NCBI RefSeq assembly: GCF_004799285.1
Contig: NZ_SSND01000003.1
Coordinates: 372,001 to 436,000 of the forward strand
Direction: 5' to 3'
Source of the DNA: Aliigemmobacter aestuarii
GTDB lineage: Bacteria > Pseudomonadota > Alphaproteobacteria > Rhodobacterales > Rhodobacteraceae
DNA length: 64,000 nucleotides
Each line of letters starts with the position of its first letter. The first letter of the stretch is position 1. Below, in pieces: positions 1 through 9,340 of the stretch. The translations under genes were made by a program, and so were the position numbers. Under the pieces are notes generated by a model. That model worked only from the letters and a program-made list of their open reading frames with translations, ran no database searches and was not told the origin of the DNA.

Positions 1-350
1 AAAGGCAGATGTTCGATCGGTGCGCCGGTGATGATCAGCCCGTCGAATTTTTCGCCCGAGGCCTCGACCTCGGCGAAGGGCCGATAGAACGTTTCCATGT
101 GTTCGGCGGCGGTGTTCTTCGTCTGGTGGTCCGACATCCGGATCAACTGAAAGTCGATCTGAAGCGGCGTCGCCCCGATCAGCCGGGCGAACTGGTTTTC
201 CGTCTGGATCTTCTTGGGCATCAGGTTCAGCAGGCCGATGCGGATCGGACGGATGTCCTGCCGCGCCGCGCGTTCCGGCGACATGACCATGACGCCTTCC
301 TGGCTCAGGACGGAATAGGCGGGCAGGGTTTCGGGCAGGGTGATGGGCAT
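1..350 (-). CDS. metA: Homoserine O-acyltransferase, N-terminal part (runs off the left edge)
   Basis: Only the first 116 codons are present; the gene continues beyond base 1. The family transfers an acetyl or succinyl group to the homoserine hydroxyl as the first committed step of methionine synthesis in the cytoplasm. The start ATG is at 348-350. Visible family motifs are the N-terminal [23 protein letters not shown] at about residues 46-57, the DHQTKNT segment and [10 protein letters not shown] at the truncated end. The catalytic Cys and His-Glu pair, and the residue that sets acetyl versus succinyl preference, would lie outside the window, so the acyl donor cannot be called. The ATPase gene upstream ends only 27 bases before this start, so the two probably share a transcript. 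Confidence 0.93.
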   Translation of the reverse strand, partial: MPITLPETLPAYSVLSQEGVMVMSPERAARQDIRPIRIGLLNLMPKKIQTENQFARLIGATPLQIDFQLIRMSDHQTKNTAAEHMETFYRPFAEVEASGEKFDGLIITGAPIEHLP

Positions 351-377
351 CGTCGTCTCCGCAATCGGGCGGTTTAC

Positions 378-1247
378 TTAGGACTTGGCCGCGGCGGCCT
401 CAAGGGCTCGGGCGATCAAACGGTCGAAATCGGCCGGGGTGGCCACCTGTGCGACCTCTTCGGCGGTGACGGTGACACCCCAGCGGGCCATCGCCGCATA
501 GCGCGGCTGGCGGTGATCCAGCACCTGCGCATAGGCAAAGCGCAGGAAGGCGTCGGGATCGACCTTTTCGGCAGGCTTTCCCTCGCGCGCCAGATAGTCG
601 GCCCATATGCGGGCCAGGAAGTCGGGCTGGTAATAGATCGGCTTCGGGGCGCGGTCGAAGCGGCGGATCAGTTCCGCGCGATGTGCCTCGCTGCCCTTGA
701 TCCAGACCATCAGCAGGTTCCGCGAAAGCTCGGTCATCACCGGATCTTCGGGGTTGTCGGGATCGACCACCTCACAGATGGACCCGCCGCTGTCGCAGAC
801 GAAATTCCGATAGCCGTAAAGGTCATTGGCCCGCTCGATGAACCGCGTCGTGTCCAGAAGGGCGGCGATTTCCGCATCGCGGTGCTGCGCCTGCCGACGC
901 AGGTATTCGTCAAAGGGCACGCCGCCGCGGTCGGGATCGCCCGGCTTGCCCAGATAGGTCGACAGCGGCGCGAGGTTGTTGAAGGTGATGTTCGAGGCGA
1001 TATAGACGCTGTCGGTCATCAGCAATTCGCGCAGGAACGGGTTCTTCATCGCCTCGCGCTTGAAGTTGTCGGCGATGAATTCGCCCATGTAGCGGGTGCC
1101 GATCCGGTAATCGACGGAATAGTGGAACCAGTCGCCCGCATCGCGCAGCATGTTCGACAGATGGGTCTTTCCAAGGCCCGACATGCCGAACAGAAGCACG
1201 CGCTTCTCGCCTGTAGCGTGCCAGTCTTGGGGGGTCTTGTAGATCAT
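378..1247 (-). CDS. P-loop ATPase/kinase-like protein of unknown substrate
   Basis: A 289-residue soluble protein with a clear Walker A motif GMSGLGKT at residues 21-28, directly after a short beta strand (RVLLFGMSG), as in AAA or nucleotide-kinase-like P-loop folds. There is no transmembrane segment or signal peptide. An acidic run CDSGGSICEVVDPDNPEDP lies near residue 155. I recognise it as a conserved Rhodobacterales protein annotated only as an ATPase; no substrate is known to me. The ATG at 1245-1247 has GGGAAG upstream on its strand. It is immediately upstream of metA and co-oriented, so it is probably co-transcribed, but nothing in the sequence proves a role in methionine synthesis. 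Confidence 0.8.
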   Translation of the reverse strand: MIYKTPQDWHATGEKRVLLFGMSGLGKTHLSNMLRDAGDWFHYSVDYRIGTRYMGEFIADNFKREAMKNPFLRELLMTDSVYIASNITFNNLAPLSTYLGKPGDPDRGGVPFDEYLRRQAQHRDAEIAALLDTTRFIERANDLYGYRNFVCDSGGSICEVVDPDNPEDPVMTELSRNLLMVWIKGSEAHRAELIRRFDRAPKPIYYQPDFLARIWADYLAREGKPAEKVDPDAFLRFAYAQVLDHRQPRYAAMARWGVTVTAEEVAQVATPADFDRLIARALEAAAAKS

Positions 1248-1396
1248 CGCCGTCTTCCCAAAGGGGCCTTTTCCGCCTGTTACCTTCTGGAACGGGGGAA
1301 TTCACGCGAAAAACGCGGGACCCTGCGGAAGGTCCGTCGGGTGCGGCACCGATGCCGAAGGGTCATGCACCGGACGGGCCAGGGCTGGGGAATGCG

Positions 1397-1425
1397 AAAA
1401 GGCCCCGCCAGCGGACGGGGCCTTT
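1397..1425 (-). terminator. Intrinsic terminator of the FadL-type porin gene
   Basis: A perfect 10-bp inverted repeat (1398-1407 with 1416-1425, stem aaaggccccg) has an 8-base loop. On the minus strand the stem ends in a short T run. It lies 20 bases downstream of the stop codon of the porin gene. Confidence 0.75.
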
Positions 1426-1444
1426 CGACAGTCATGTGCCGCGA

Positions 1445-2575
1445 TCAGAAGCTGAAGCCAACCTTCAGGCCGACGCCGACGGTCTTGTTGTCGCGGAAAT
1501 TGGCCAGGGTGGTCCCGGCCGGGAAGGGCGCGGGCGCTTCGGTCTTGGCGTTGCCGATCTTGGCATAGGTCACGCCGCCCGACACGCGGACATTGTCCTT
1601 GGTGTAGGTCAGCCCAAGGCCAAGCGCGGTGTAGCCATCGGTCGGGCCAAGGTTCCCGGCAAAGCCGCCGTTCGATTTCTCGTGGCTGACAAAGACCGCA
1701 CCCGACAGGTTTTCGGTGAAGCGACGCCCCAGACCCACGGTGTAGGTGATGCTGTCGTCGTCGTAATCCACCAGCGACCCGCCGCCCGTCGCGGTCGTGT
1801 AGACGGTGGGGGTGATGTCGAAGGCCGTCCAGTCGCGCCAGCGGACCGAACCGAAGACAAGCGTGTCCTTGGCCACGCCGGTCTGGAAGTCCAGCGTCAG
1901 GGCCTGCGGCACCTCGGATTCGAACCGCGTCTGGACCGGGCCGGTCGGCGTCAGTTCGGTGGCGCGGAAGTTGTGGGTGATCGCCGAGGTATAGGTCAGC
2001 GCCACGCGCAGGGCGATTTCCGGCTTTTCGTAGGCCGCACCCAGCATGTAGCCATAATCCGTCTCGCGGCTGGTCGACATCGTGTAGCCGTTGAACAGCG
2101 CGACATTGCCTTCGGCGCGCTGCGCGGTCAGGCCGCCGTAGACGCTGACATTGCCGTTCACCTTGTAGCGCAGCATGGCGGTCAGGGCCTGCGACTTGAT
2201 CGTCGCGGTCGAGCCACCATAGATATAGCCGGTAGCCGGCGCATAGGCCACGTCGGCGCCCACGGGCGTGTTCAGCAGCAGACCCAGATCCCACTGATCG
2301 TTCAGCTGCTTCTTCATCGCGAAGGACAGCGTGGTGTAATCCTCGGTCATGTTGCGCGAATTCTGACCCGCCGGGATCGCACCGCCGGTCGGAAGCGGAA
2401 TCGCAATCGCGGTCACACCAGAAACAGAAGGCGACGCATTGCCGAAGGAAATATCGACGTAGTTTCCGTTCTCGAACAGGATTGCCGGCCCGATCACAGA
2501 ACGCTCGATTCCGCCTGCCGCTGCCGCGGTTGCCGTCAGCGCAAGGGCGCCAAGGGCGGTTGTGGTTGTTTTCAT
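1445..2575 (-). CDS. FadL/OMPP1/TodX-family outer-membrane protein
   Basis: A predicted outer-membrane beta-barrel of about 376 residues of the family that carries long-chain fatty acids or other hydrophobic compounds across the outer membrane. The ATG at 2573-2575 opens a signal peptide (MKTTTTALGALALTATAAAA). The mature N-terminus contains the family-like stretch GGIERSVIGPAILFENGNYV, comparable to the FadL hatch. The rest alternates short hydrophobic strands with Gly/Thr/Asn turns and ends in Phe (VGFSF), as expected for BAM-dependent insertion. In-frame ATGs at 2584 and 2590 are alternative starts; a GAGAGGAG stretch lies further upstream. The gene is followed by its own terminator and appears monocistronic. 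The substrate is not known. Confidence 0.85.
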   Translation of the reverse strand: MKTTTTALGALALTATAAAAGGIERSVIGPAILFENGNYVDISFGNASPSVSGVTAIAIPLPTGGAIPAGQNSRNMTEDYTTLSFAMKKQLNDQWDLGLLLNTPVGADVAYAPATGYIYGGSTATIKSQALTAMLRYKVNGNVSVYGGLTAQRAEGNVALFNGYTMSTSRETDYGYMLGAAYEKPEIALRVALTYTSAITHNFRATELTPTGPVQTRFESEVPQALTLDFQTGVAKDTLVFGSVRWRDWTAFDITPTVYTTATGGGSLVDYDDDSITYTVGLGRRFTENLSGAVFVSHEKSNGGFAGNLGPTDGYTALGLGLTYTKDNVRVSGGVTYAKIGNAKTEAPAPFPAGTTLANFRDNKTVGVGLKVGFSF

Positions 2576-2739
2576 TGTCCTCATCCCCATGGAACCAAAG
2601 CCGGGCTCCTCTCCCGGCACTGCCAAAAAGCTATGCCCAGCCCGGCTGGCCGGTCAATCAATGACGCCGCGTCACGTTTTCGTGACGTCGGGGCTGTGGC
2701 GCAGTTGCCCGATTTTTCCGCGCGACCGACCCGCCCGGC

Positions 2740-3618
2740 TCAACTCTGCCGCAGGTTGATCCAGTTCGCCAGCAGGATGATCCCGGCACCGATGGCGACC
2801 CACAGATCGACCGCCTCGCCGTAAAAGGCCATGCCGACGATGGCAATCACCGGCAAGCGGATGAAATCCATCGGCATGACCACCGAGGCCGAGGCAAGCG
2901 ACAGCGCGGTCGTGAGGCAGAAATGCGCAAGCAGCCCGCAGATCGAGATCAGCGCGAGCCAGGGCAGGGTGGCCAAGGTGGGCCAGGCGGCCTGCCCGTC
3001 GTGGAAGCTCGCAAGGATGCCGAAGACAAGCTGGATCAGCGTCAGCCAGAACAGGATCGACACGATCCCCTCGTGCCGGGTCAGGGACTTGGTCTGGATC
3101 GCGGTCATGGCAAAGCAGAGGGCGGCCCCCGCGGCGGCAAGAAGGCCCGGATCAAGCTGCCCCATGTCGGGGCGGGCGACGATCAGGATGCCCGCAAAAC
3201 CGATCGCGGCGGCCAGCATCTTGTTGCGGGTCAGCGTCTCGCCCAGAAAGACGGGCGCCAGCAGGACGACCCAGATCGGCGCGGTGAATTCCAGCGCGAA
3301 GACCTGCGCAAGCGGCGCGACCGTGATCGCCCAGAACCACAGGTTCTGCCCGGCGAAATGCGTGAGGTTGCGAAGGATGTGACCCCGCAGGCGTTCGGTC
3401 CGGACCTCGCGCAGGCGGCCAAGCACGACGATCGCCGCCAGCACGCCGGCAAGGCCGAAAGCGGACCGCCACATCATGATCTCGAACGTGTCATGAACCG
3501 GGGAAACCGCCCGCCCGGCCACCGCCATCGCGGTGAAAGAGACGATCGCCCCGGTCATCCAGAGCGCGGCCGCAAGCGGCCGTTGTTGTGTCTGTGTCAA
3601 GGGGGGCGTCGCTGTCAT
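2740..3618 (-). CDS. EamA/DMT-superfamily transporter
   Basis: An integral membrane protein of 292 residues with about ten hydrophobic helices in two EamA halves, the usual architecture of drug/metabolite transporters. The helices are dense from residue 20 on (WMTGAIVSFTAMAVAGRA; FTAPIWVVLLAPVFLGETLT in the first repeat; MDFIRLPVIAIVGMAFYGEA in the second). The start is the ATG at 3616-3618; upstream sequence in frame is Arg/Pro rich, not membrane-like and overlaps the divergent promoter region. DMT members export amino acids, nucleotides or drugs; nothing here narrows the substrate. It is transcribed away from the gene at 3732. Confidence 0.85.
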   Translation of the reverse strand: MTATPPLTQTQQRPLAAALWMTGAIVSFTAMAVAGRAVSPVHDTFEIMMWRSAFGLAGVLAAIVVLGRLREVRTERLRGHILRNLTHFAGQNLWFWAITVAPLAQVFALEFTAPIWVVLLAPVFLGETLTRNKMLAAAIGFAGILIVARPDMGQLDPGLLAAAGAALCFAMTAIQTKSLTRHEGIVSILFWLTLIQLVFGILASFHDGQAAWPTLATLPWLALISICGLLAHFCLTTALSLASASVVMPMDFIRLPVIAIVGMAFYGEAVDLWVAIGAGIILLANWINLRQS

Positions 3619-3731
3619 CGGCGCAGTCTTGACGCGGGGCGCGACCGCTGTCCAGCCCGGAGGGCTTGACCGAAGGCAAGGCGCCGCCGCCCGGACCGTG
3701 GCAGGAATGGCCTGCAACAGGAGGAACCGGG

Positions 3732-4196
3732 ATGGATGCCTACATCCTTGCACGCGCGCTGCACGTGCTGGCCGTCGTGCACTGGATCGGCGGGGTCTCG
3801 ATGGTGACGCTCGTCATCCTGCCCGGCCTGAGGCAGATCGCGCCCGATCAACGTCTGGACCTGTTCGAGAGGATCGAAGGCCGGTTTGGCGCGCAAGCGA
3901 GGATCAGCACGCTTCTTGCCGGGCTGTCGGGGTTCTGGATGCTGCATGAAACCGGATGGGGCCGCCTGCTGGACGGGGCAAACTGGTGGCTTGTTCTGAT
4001 GGTCGTGGTCTGGGCGATCTTCACCGTCATCCTGTTCGTGGCCGAACCGCTGTTCCTGCACGCCTGGTTTCACCGCCGCGCAAGCCGCGCCCCCGAGGCC
4101 ACATTTGCCTTGATCCTGCGGATGCACCGCGTCCTTCTGGCGCTGTCGGCGGTTGCCGTGGGCGCGGGCGTGGTGGGCGCGCACGGCGGGCTGTGA
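3732..4196 (+). CDS. Small four-helix membrane protein, CopD/DUF2269-like
   Basis: A 154-residue integral membrane protein with four hydrophobic segments. His residues lie in or next to the helices (ALHVLAVVHWIGG near the N-terminus, FLHAWFHRR in the middle, LRMHRVLLALSAVAVG at the end), a pattern reminiscent of CopD-like or cytochrome-b-like four-helix proteins that may bind haem or metal. The start ATG follows a strong AGGAGG (3718-3725) with good spacing, which rejects the longer in-frame reading from 3666. It is divergent from the EamA gene and convergent with guaA. The function is unassigned; family placement is tentative. Confidence 0.75.
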   Translation: MDAYILARALHVLAVVHWIGGVSMVTLVILPGLRQIAPDQRLDLFERIEGRFGAQARISTLLAGLSGFWMLHETGWGRLLDGANWWLVLMVVVWAIFTVILFVAEPLFLHAWFHRRASRAPEATFALILRMHRVLLALSAVAVGAGVVGAHGGL

Positions 4197-4208
4197 AGGA
4201 CATCAAAG

Positions 4209-4239
4209 AGGCGCCGAACTCGACCTGAATTCAGCGCCT
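4209..4239 (-). terminator. Weak hairpin between the converging membrane-protein and guaA genes
   Basis: The 6-bp inverted repeat aggcgc/gcgcct (4209-4214 with 4234-4239) lies 20 bases downstream of guaA. On the minus strand the stem is followed by CTTTGATG, so the T run is poor. It may act as a weak guaA terminator. Confidence 0.3.
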
Positions 4240-4259
4240 TGCGTTGGGTTTTGAACCTT

Positions 4260-5816
4260 TCACTCCAGCTCGATCGTGCCGGGCGGCTTCGACGTGCAGT
4301 CATAGAACACGCGGTTCACGCCCTGCACCTCGTTGATGATCCGTGTCGCCGTCTCGCCCAGGAAGTCGTGGGTGAAGGGGTAGTAATCGGCCGTCATCCC
4401 GTCAACCGAGGTTACCGCCCGCAGCGCCAGCGCATAGTCATAGGTCCGCCCGTCGCCCATCACGCCCACGGTGCGCATCGGCAGAAGCGCCGCGAAGGCC
4501 TGCCAGATCTCGTCATAAAGCCCGTGCTTGCGGATCTGGTCGATATAGACGGCATCGGCCCGGCGCAGGATCTCAAGCTTGTCGCGGGTGATCTCGCCGG
4601 GGCAGCGGATCGCAAGGCCGGGGCCGGGGAAGGGATGGCGGCCGATGAAGCTTTGCGGCAGGCCGAGTTCGCGGCCAAGCGCGCGTACCTCGTCCTTGAA
4701 AAGCTCGCGCAGCGGTTCGACCAGCTTCATCCCCATCTTTTCGGGCAAGCCGCCCACGTTGTGATGCGATTTGATCGTGACCGAAGGCCCACCCGAGAAG
4801 CTGACGCTTTCGATCACGTCGGGGTAAAGCGTACCCTGCGCAAGGAAGGTTGCGCCGCCAACGGATTTGGCATGCTTTTCAAAGACCTCGATGAACAGCC
4901 TGCCAATCGTCTTGCGCTTGACCTCGGGGTCGCTGACGCCTTCCAGCGCGTTCAGGAACAGGTCGCTTTCATCGGCATGGATCAGCGGCATGTTGTAGTG
5001 GTCGCGGAACATGGTGACGACCTGTTCGGCCTCGCCCAGACGAAGCAGGCCGTGATCGACGAAGACGCAGGTCAGCTGGTCTCCGATCGCTTCGTGGATC
5101 AGGACCGCAGCGACCGAGCTGTCGACACCGCCCGACAGGCCGCAGATCACCTTCTGGTCGCCCACCTGTTCGCGGATCTTGCGGATCGCCTCCTCGCGAT
5201 AGGCGCCCATCGTCCAGTCGCCGTGGAACCCCGCCAGACGCACGAAATTCTCGTAAAGCTTCGCGCCCTTGGGGGTGTGATGCACCTCGGGGTGGAACTG
5301 CACCGCGAAGAACCGGCGCGCGGGGTCGGCGGTGATCGCGAAGGGGGCATTGGGCGAGGTGCCATAGACCTGGAAGCCCGGCGCGATGGCCGAGACATGG
5401 TCGCCATGGCTCATCCAGACCTGCTCGCGCCCGTCTGCGAACCAGCCATCCAGAAGCGGCAGGCCGTCGCCCGCGGGGGTGACATAGGCCCGGCCGAATT
5501 CGGCAGTGCCATGCCCGCGTTCCACCTTGCCGCCCAGACAGTGCATCATCACCTGCTGGCCATAGCAGATGCCAAGGATCGGCACGCCCATGTCGAAGAC
5601 GCTCGCCGGGGGCATCGGCGCCCCTTCGGAAAAGACACTGGCCGGCCCCCCCGAGAAGATCACCGCCTTCGGATCGAAGGCGCGCAGGAAGGCGTCGTCG
5701 ACCTTGTTGAACGGGTGGATTTCGCAATAGACATTCAGCTCGCGCAGGCGCCGCGCGATCAGCTGCGTGACCTGGGAACCGAAGTCGATGATGAGGAGGC
5801 GTTCGTGATGGGTCAT
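4260..5816 (-). CDS. guaA: GMP synthase (glutamine-hydrolysing)
   Basis: Converts XMP, ATP and glutamine to GMP in the last step of guanine nucleotide synthesis. The 518 residues match the usual GuaA length. The N-terminal class I glutamine amidotransferase domain carries GICYGQQ with the nucleophilic Cys near residue 83 and the His-Glu pair in QFHPEVHHT near 170. The ATP-pyrophosphatase P-loop is [11 protein letters not shown] near 225. The C-terminal dimerisation domain ends in [11 protein letters not shown], the usual GuaA tail. The ATG at 5814-5816 is preferred over the 100-residue upstream extension, which is Pro/Arg-rich and non-homologous. It is transcribed divergently from the MttB-like gene across a 251-bp gap. 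Confidence 0.97.
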   Translation of the reverse strand: MTHHERLLIIDFGSQVTQLIARRLRELNVYCEIHPFNKVDDAFLRAFDPKAVIFSGGPASVFSEGAPMPPASVFDMGVPILGICYGQQVMMHCLGGKVERGHGTAEFGRAYVTPAGDGLPLLDGWFADGREQVWMSHGDHVSAIAPGFQVYGTSPNAPFAITADPARRFFAVQFHPEVHHTPKGAKLYENFVRLAGFHGDWTMGAYREEAIRKIREQVGDQKVICGLSGGVDSSVAAVLIHEAIGDQLTCVFVDHGLLRLGEAEQVVTMFRDHYNMPLIHADESDLFLNALEGVSDPEVKRKTIGRLFIEVFEKHAKSVGGATFLAQGTLYPDVIESVSFSGGPSVTIKSHHNVGGLPEKMGMKLVEPLRELFKDEVRALGRELGLPQSFIGRHPFPGPGLAIRCPGEITRDKLEILRRADAVYIDQIRKHGLYDEIWQAFAALLPMRTVGVMGDGRTYDYALALRAVTSVDGMTADYYPFTHDFLGETATRIINEVQGVNRVFYDCTSKPPGTIELE

Positions 5817-5878
5817 GCGCCCGCGTAGCCAATGGCGGGCGGAATCGCAAGGGGGCTTGGGCGGGACGTCGTCACGCG

Positions 5879-5932
5879 CCGGGGGTTTTCCACCCCCGGA
5901 CCCCCGGAGGGTATTTCGATCAGGTTGAAGGC
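5879..5932 (+). repeat. Dispersed intergenic hairpin element, copy a
   Basis: An 8-bp perfect hairpin ccgggggt (5879-5886)/acccccgg (5892-5899) is followed by cccccggagggtatttcg and caggttgaagg. The same order (GC hairpin, cccccgg block, gtatttcg, caggttgaa) recurs at 33967, 46391, 46472 (inverted) and 56947. This copy sits in the divergent guaA/MttB promoter gap; the others lie between convergent genes. Confidence 0.8.
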
Positions 5933-6067
5933 GGCGGGGCGAAGCCCGTGGGCATGTCGTTTTCGGGTGGCAAGCGGCGGAAATGATCTGCGGGTGACGT
6001 CGCTTTGGCGGCATAAGGGCCGAAAGCGACAGGGCCCCGTGCGGGGCGCGATCCCGGAGGACAGTGC

Positions 6068-7609
6068 ATGAGCGATGTGGCAGCAGGACGGCGGGCACGG
6101 GGCGGCGGTGCCGCACGGCGGGCGGAACGGACGGCGGTCAGCCTGGACACCGCACGTTTCATCACCCGCAACATCCCGAATTTCGAGATCCTGAACGAAG
6201 AGGCGCTTCAGATCATCGAATGGAACGCGGAAACCGTGCTGGAAGAAATCGGCGTCAACTTCCTTGAAAACCCGGCGGCACTGGAACGCTGGCGTCAGGC
6301 CGGGGCCGATGTGCGGGGCGAACGCGTGCACATTCCGCGCGGCCTTGCGCGCAAGCTCTGCGCCACCGCGCCCTCGACCTTCACCCAGCACGCGCGCAAC
6401 CCGGCCCGCAACGTCGAGATCGGCGGCCGGAACCTGGTGCTCGCGCCGGTCTACGGCCCGCCCTTCGTGCGCGACCGCGAAGGTGGCCGCCGCTATGCCA
6501 CGATGGAGGATTTCCGGAACTTCGTGAAACTCGGCTACATGTCGAAATGGCTGCACCATTCCGGCGGCACGGTCTGCGAACCGACCGACGTGGCGGTGAA
6601 CAAACGGCACCTGGACATGCTGCATGCGCATATGACGCTGTCCGACAAGCCCTTCATGGGCTCGGTGACGGAACCCGTTCGGGCCGAGGATTCGATCGAG
6701 ATGGCGAAGCTGCTGTTCGGGTCGGATTTCGTCGATCAGAACGTGGTGATGACGAGCCTGATCAACATCAACAGCCCGCTTACCTTCGACAGCACCATGA
6801 TGGGCGCGCTGGAAGTGTACGCCAAGGCCGGTCAGGCGGCGATCGTCAGCCCCTTCATCGTGGGCGGCGCGATGGCCCCGGTGACGGTGGCGGGCACGCT
6901 GACGCAGGTTCTGGCCGAGGTTCTGGCGGGCGTGGCCTACAGCCAGCTGGTGCGCCCCGGCGCCCCGGTGATCTTCGGGGCCTTCGTGACCTCGATCGAC
7001 ATGAATTCCGGCGCGCCCACCTTCGGCACGCCCGAGGCTGCCCATATCACCTATGGCGCCGGGCAACTGGCGCGGCGTCTGGGGCTGCCCTACCGCTCGG
7101 GCGGGTCGTTCTGCGGCTCGAAGCTGCCCGACGCGCAGGCGGCCTATGAAACGGCGAACAGCCTGAACATGGCGCTCTTGGCGGGTGTGAACTTCATGCT
7201 GCACGCCTGTGGCTGGCTGGAAGGCGGGCTGGTGTCGTCCTACGAGAAATTCGTGATGGACGCCGACCAGCTGGGCACGTTGCACCATCTGGCGCAGGGC
7301 ATCATGATGGACGAGAACGGCCAGGGCATGGACGCCATCCGCGAGGTCGGGCCCGGCGGCCATTACCTCGGCTGCGCGCATACCCAGGCGAATTTCAAGT
7401 CGGCCTTCTGGCGGTCTGACCTGCTGGATTACAAGCCTTTCGAGACCTGGGACGAGGAAGGCGCGCGCGATACGGAAACCCTTGCCGCCGAACGCGTCCG
7501 CAAGATGCTGGGCGATTACCAGAAGCCGGATCTGGATCCGGCGATCGAAGACGCGCTGAACGACTATGTCGCAAGGAAAAAGGGGTCGATGCCTGACGCC
7601 TTCGTCTGA
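6068..7609 (+). CDS. Trimethylamine methyltransferase (MttB) family protein without pyrrolysine
   Basis: A 513-residue protein of the MttB superfamily, whose members move a methyl group from a quaternary or tertiary amine to a corrinoid protein. The frame is open throughout with no internal amber codon, so it belongs to the non-pyrrolysine branch, which in other bacteria includes glycine-betaine and proline-betaine demethylases. Family-like segments are [20 protein letters not shown] near residue 42, [12 protein letters not shown] near 240 and [20 protein letters not shown] near 335. The start ATG has GGAGG seven bases upstream. No corrinoid protein or reductive activase gene lies beside it, so its partner must be elsewhere. 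The exact substrate cannot be read from sequence. Confidence 0.88.
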   Translation: MSDVAAGRRARGGGAARRAERTAVSLDTARFITRNIPNFEILNEEALQIIEWNAETVLEEIGVNFLENPAALERWRQAGADVRGERVHIPRGLARKLCATAPSTFTQHARNPARNVEIGGRNLVLAPVYGPPFVRDREGGRRYATMEDFRNFVKLGYMSKWLHHSGGTVCEPTDVAVNKRHLDMLHAHMTLSDKPFMGSVTEPVRAEDSIEMAKLLFGSDFVDQNVVMTSLININSPLTFDSTMMGALEVYAKAGQAAIVSPFIVGGAMAPVTVAGTLTQVLAEVLAGVAYSQLVRPGAPVIFGAFVTSIDMNSGAPTFGTPEAAHITYGAGQLARRLGLPYRSGGSFCGSKLPDAQAAYETANSLNMALLAGVNFMLHACGWLEGGLVSSYEKFVMDADQLGTLHHLAQGIMMDENGQGMDAIREVGPGGHYLGCAHTQANFKSAFWRSDLLDYKPFETWDEEGARDTETLAAERVRKMLGDYQKPDLDPAIEDALNDYVARKKGSMPDAFV

Positions 7610-7653
7610 TCGTGCCGCCGGAACGCCGGCGGGCGACTTTCAGCCTGATGATC

Positions 7654-7684
7654 AGGGGCCCGGTCTTCCGGGCCCCTTGCCTTT
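7654..7684 (+). terminator. Intrinsic terminator of the MttB-like gene
   Basis: The 10-bp stem aggggcccgg/ccgggcccct (7654-7663 with 7668-7677) has a TCTT loop and is followed by tgccttttcc. It lies 45 bases after the stop, between converging genes. Confidence 0.85.
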
Positions 7685-7696
7685 TCCGGCTTGGTC

Positions 7697-7990
7697 TCAG
7701 GCGGGGGTCTGGTCGCGGGGCAGGAGCCGCATCTCGGCCAGAAGCGCGATCAGGATGTCGATGTGCCGGCAGAGGGAATAACCCGCCTCGCCCCCGGTCC
7801 GTTCGGCTTCAAGCCGCGCCTCTTCGGCCAGAAGCCGGGGCAGGGTGGCTTCGGGGCCCTCCGACCCGCCAAGGCCGATCAGCCGGCGCAGGTCGCGGTC
7901 GCGCCGGTAGTCCGAAAGGCCGATCCGGGCGGCGCGGATCAACAGGCCCGGGCGGCGCAGGTCGTTGAGCAGGGTGCGGAACTGGGTCAT
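7697..7990 (-). CDS. DUF6477-family small protein
   Basis: A 97-residue, Arg- and Leu-rich soluble protein. The segment RRPGLLIRAARIGLSDYRRD followed by RDLRRLI is what I recognise as the DUF6477 signature, a family common in Rhodobacterales without known function. It is predicted to be mostly helical, with no signal peptide or membrane segment. The ATG has GGAGG six bases upstream on its strand. It is transcribed divergently from the DUF6456 regulator at 8202, sharing an unusually AT-rich promoter region. Confidence 0.8.
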   Translation of the reverse strand: MTQFRTLLNDLRRPGLLIRAARIGLSDYRRDRDLRRLIGLGGSEGPEATLPRLLAEEARLEAERTGGEAGYSLCRHIDILIALLAEMRLLPRDQTPA

Positions 7991-8072
7991 CTGGTCCTCC
8001 GTTCTTGACGACAGGAAGATTGCACCTGTGCAACCCGGCGTTGCGCGACCGGCGATGGTGGCGCGCGGTGGT

Positions 8073-8165
8073 GAATTTATTGTTTAAGAATTAGAAACAA
8101 TTATCGGGAACAGCGGTTTTGTTAACCAACCGGAAACAATTGCTACCAAGGGTTGAATTGTTCGA
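8073..8165. promoter_or_regulatory. AT-rich divergent control region with repeated GAAACAATT boxes
   Basis: In this GC-rich genome the stretch from about 8073 to 8165 stands out as AT-rich. It holds gaaacaatt at 8094-8102 and 8133-8141 and the inverted form aattgttc at 8156-8163, plus ttaacc at 8122. The spacing of the first two boxes is 39 bases. It lies upstream of the DUF6456 regulator (8202) and of DUF6477 (7990), so an autoregulatory or cell-cycle type operator is possible. Confidence 0.45.
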
Positions 8166-8201
8166 AATCGGCCGGTTCCGGCCCGGACACTGGGGAAAGA
8201 C

Positions 8202-9317
8202 ATGCCAGTTTGCGATACCTCGGGCAATGATCTGCCGGGATGGTTGCCCGCGCCGGTGCGCACCTACCTGAGCCATACGGAAACCGGCGTGCCCTTGCGC
8301 GAACTGGCCCGGCGATCCGGTTTGCATGCCTCGACCATCCTGCGCCAGGTACGCCGATACGAGAACCGCCGCGACGATCCGCTGGTGGACGAGGCGTTGA
8401 CCGCGCTCGGCCGGATCACCGGCGGCCATTCCCGTATTTCCCAGCAGAAGGACAGATCCGGCATGACGGCCACGCTTCGCAAGATGCCTCCACTTCCCGA
8501 CAGCACGACGATCGACACCGAGGCCCGGCGCATCCTGCGCAGGCTGAACGAACCCGGCGCTGTCCTGGCGCTTTCGGCCGATCTTGAAAAGGCGGTGGTG
8601 CTGAAGGCCGCGGGCGGCGGCCAGATGGTGCAGACCGCCGTGGTGGACCGGGGCATCGCCCGGGCCTTTGCCCTGAAGGAATGGATCGTCTGCCGCGCGT
8701 CGGGGCGGGTTTCGACCTACGAGATCACGGCCTCGGGCCGGGTCACGCTGAAACGGTTGCTGGCGCAGTCGGGGCAACCGGGATTTGCGGATCAGGGAAC
8801 GCCTTTTGCCCGCCAGCATCGCGAGATGGCCGAACGCGACATCCATTCGGGCGACGGTGGCCGTCAGAGGGTGCGCTGCAACCTGTCCGAAAGCCCGGTT
8901 TCGGTTCTTGCGCGGCGGCGCGAAAAGGACGGACGCCCCTTCCTGTCGCCCGATCTGGTGGCGGCGGCCGAACGGCTGCGCGAGGATTTCGAACTGGCCC
9001 AGATGGGGCCGCGGGTGGCGCAGAACTGGGAACGCTTCCTGACCGCGGGCGACCGGGGCGGGTTTCAGCCGGGCGGCCCGCGCGAGGGGGGCTCCACCGC
9101 CGCGCGCGACCGGGTGGCGGCCGCGCTGCGCGATCTCGGGCCGGGACTGGGCGATGTGGCGCTCAGGGTGTGTTGCTTTCTGGAGGGTGTCGAGACCGCC
9201 GAACGCCGCATGGGTTGGGCCGCGCGGTCGGGCAAGATCGTGCTGCGCATCGCGCTCCAGCGGCTCCGGCGGCATTACGACGAGACCTACGGGCGGTCCG
9301 GTCCGCTGATCGGCTGA
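8202..9317 (+). CDS. Helix-turn-helix protein with C-terminal DUF6456 domain
   Basis: A 371-residue predicted DNA-binding protein. Residues about 25-55 (GVPLRELARRSGLHASTILR followed by QVRRYENRR) form a helix-turn-helix; residues 115-190 resemble a winged region (VYDITASGR-like YEITASGRVTLKRL). The C-terminal part, from ESPVSVLARRREKDGRPFLS to the end, is the DUF6456 domain with the typical VCCFLEGVETAERRMGWAAR. This family is widespread in alphaproteobacteria and uncharacterised as far as I know. The ATG lies 37 bases after the last GAACAATT-type box. It is followed by its own strong terminator, so it is probably monocistronic. Confidence 0.82.
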   Translation: MPVCDTSGNDLPGWLPAPVRTYLSHTETGVPLRELARRSGLHASTILRQVRRYENRRDDPLVDEALTALGRITGGHSRISQQKDRSGMTATLRKMPPLPDSTTIDTEARRILRRLNEPGAVLALSADLEKAVVLKAAGGGQMVQTAVVDRGIARAFALKEWIVCRASGRVSTYEITASGRVTLKRLLAQSGQPGFADQGTPFARQHREMAERDIHSGDGGRQRVRCNLSESPVSVLARRREKDGRPFLSPDLVAAAERLREDFELAQMGPRVAQNWERFLTAGDRGGFQPGGPREGGSTAARDRVAAALRDLGPGLGDVALRVCCFLEGVETAERRMGWAARSGKIVLRIALQRLRRHYDETYGRSGPLIG

Positions 9318-9340
9318 CGGACGCGGCGGGAAAAGGGGCA

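Noticed and set aside
9-1568. Long plus-strand reading frame across metA, the ATPase and the porin end
   Set aside because: It is antisense to three supported genes and its Arg/Gly/His-rich product has no motif; long antisense frames are common at this GC content.
3666-3731. Upstream in-frame extension of the small CopD-like protein
   Set aside because: Pro/Gly-rich and without a ribosome site, whereas AGGAGG lies right before the internal ATG at 3732.
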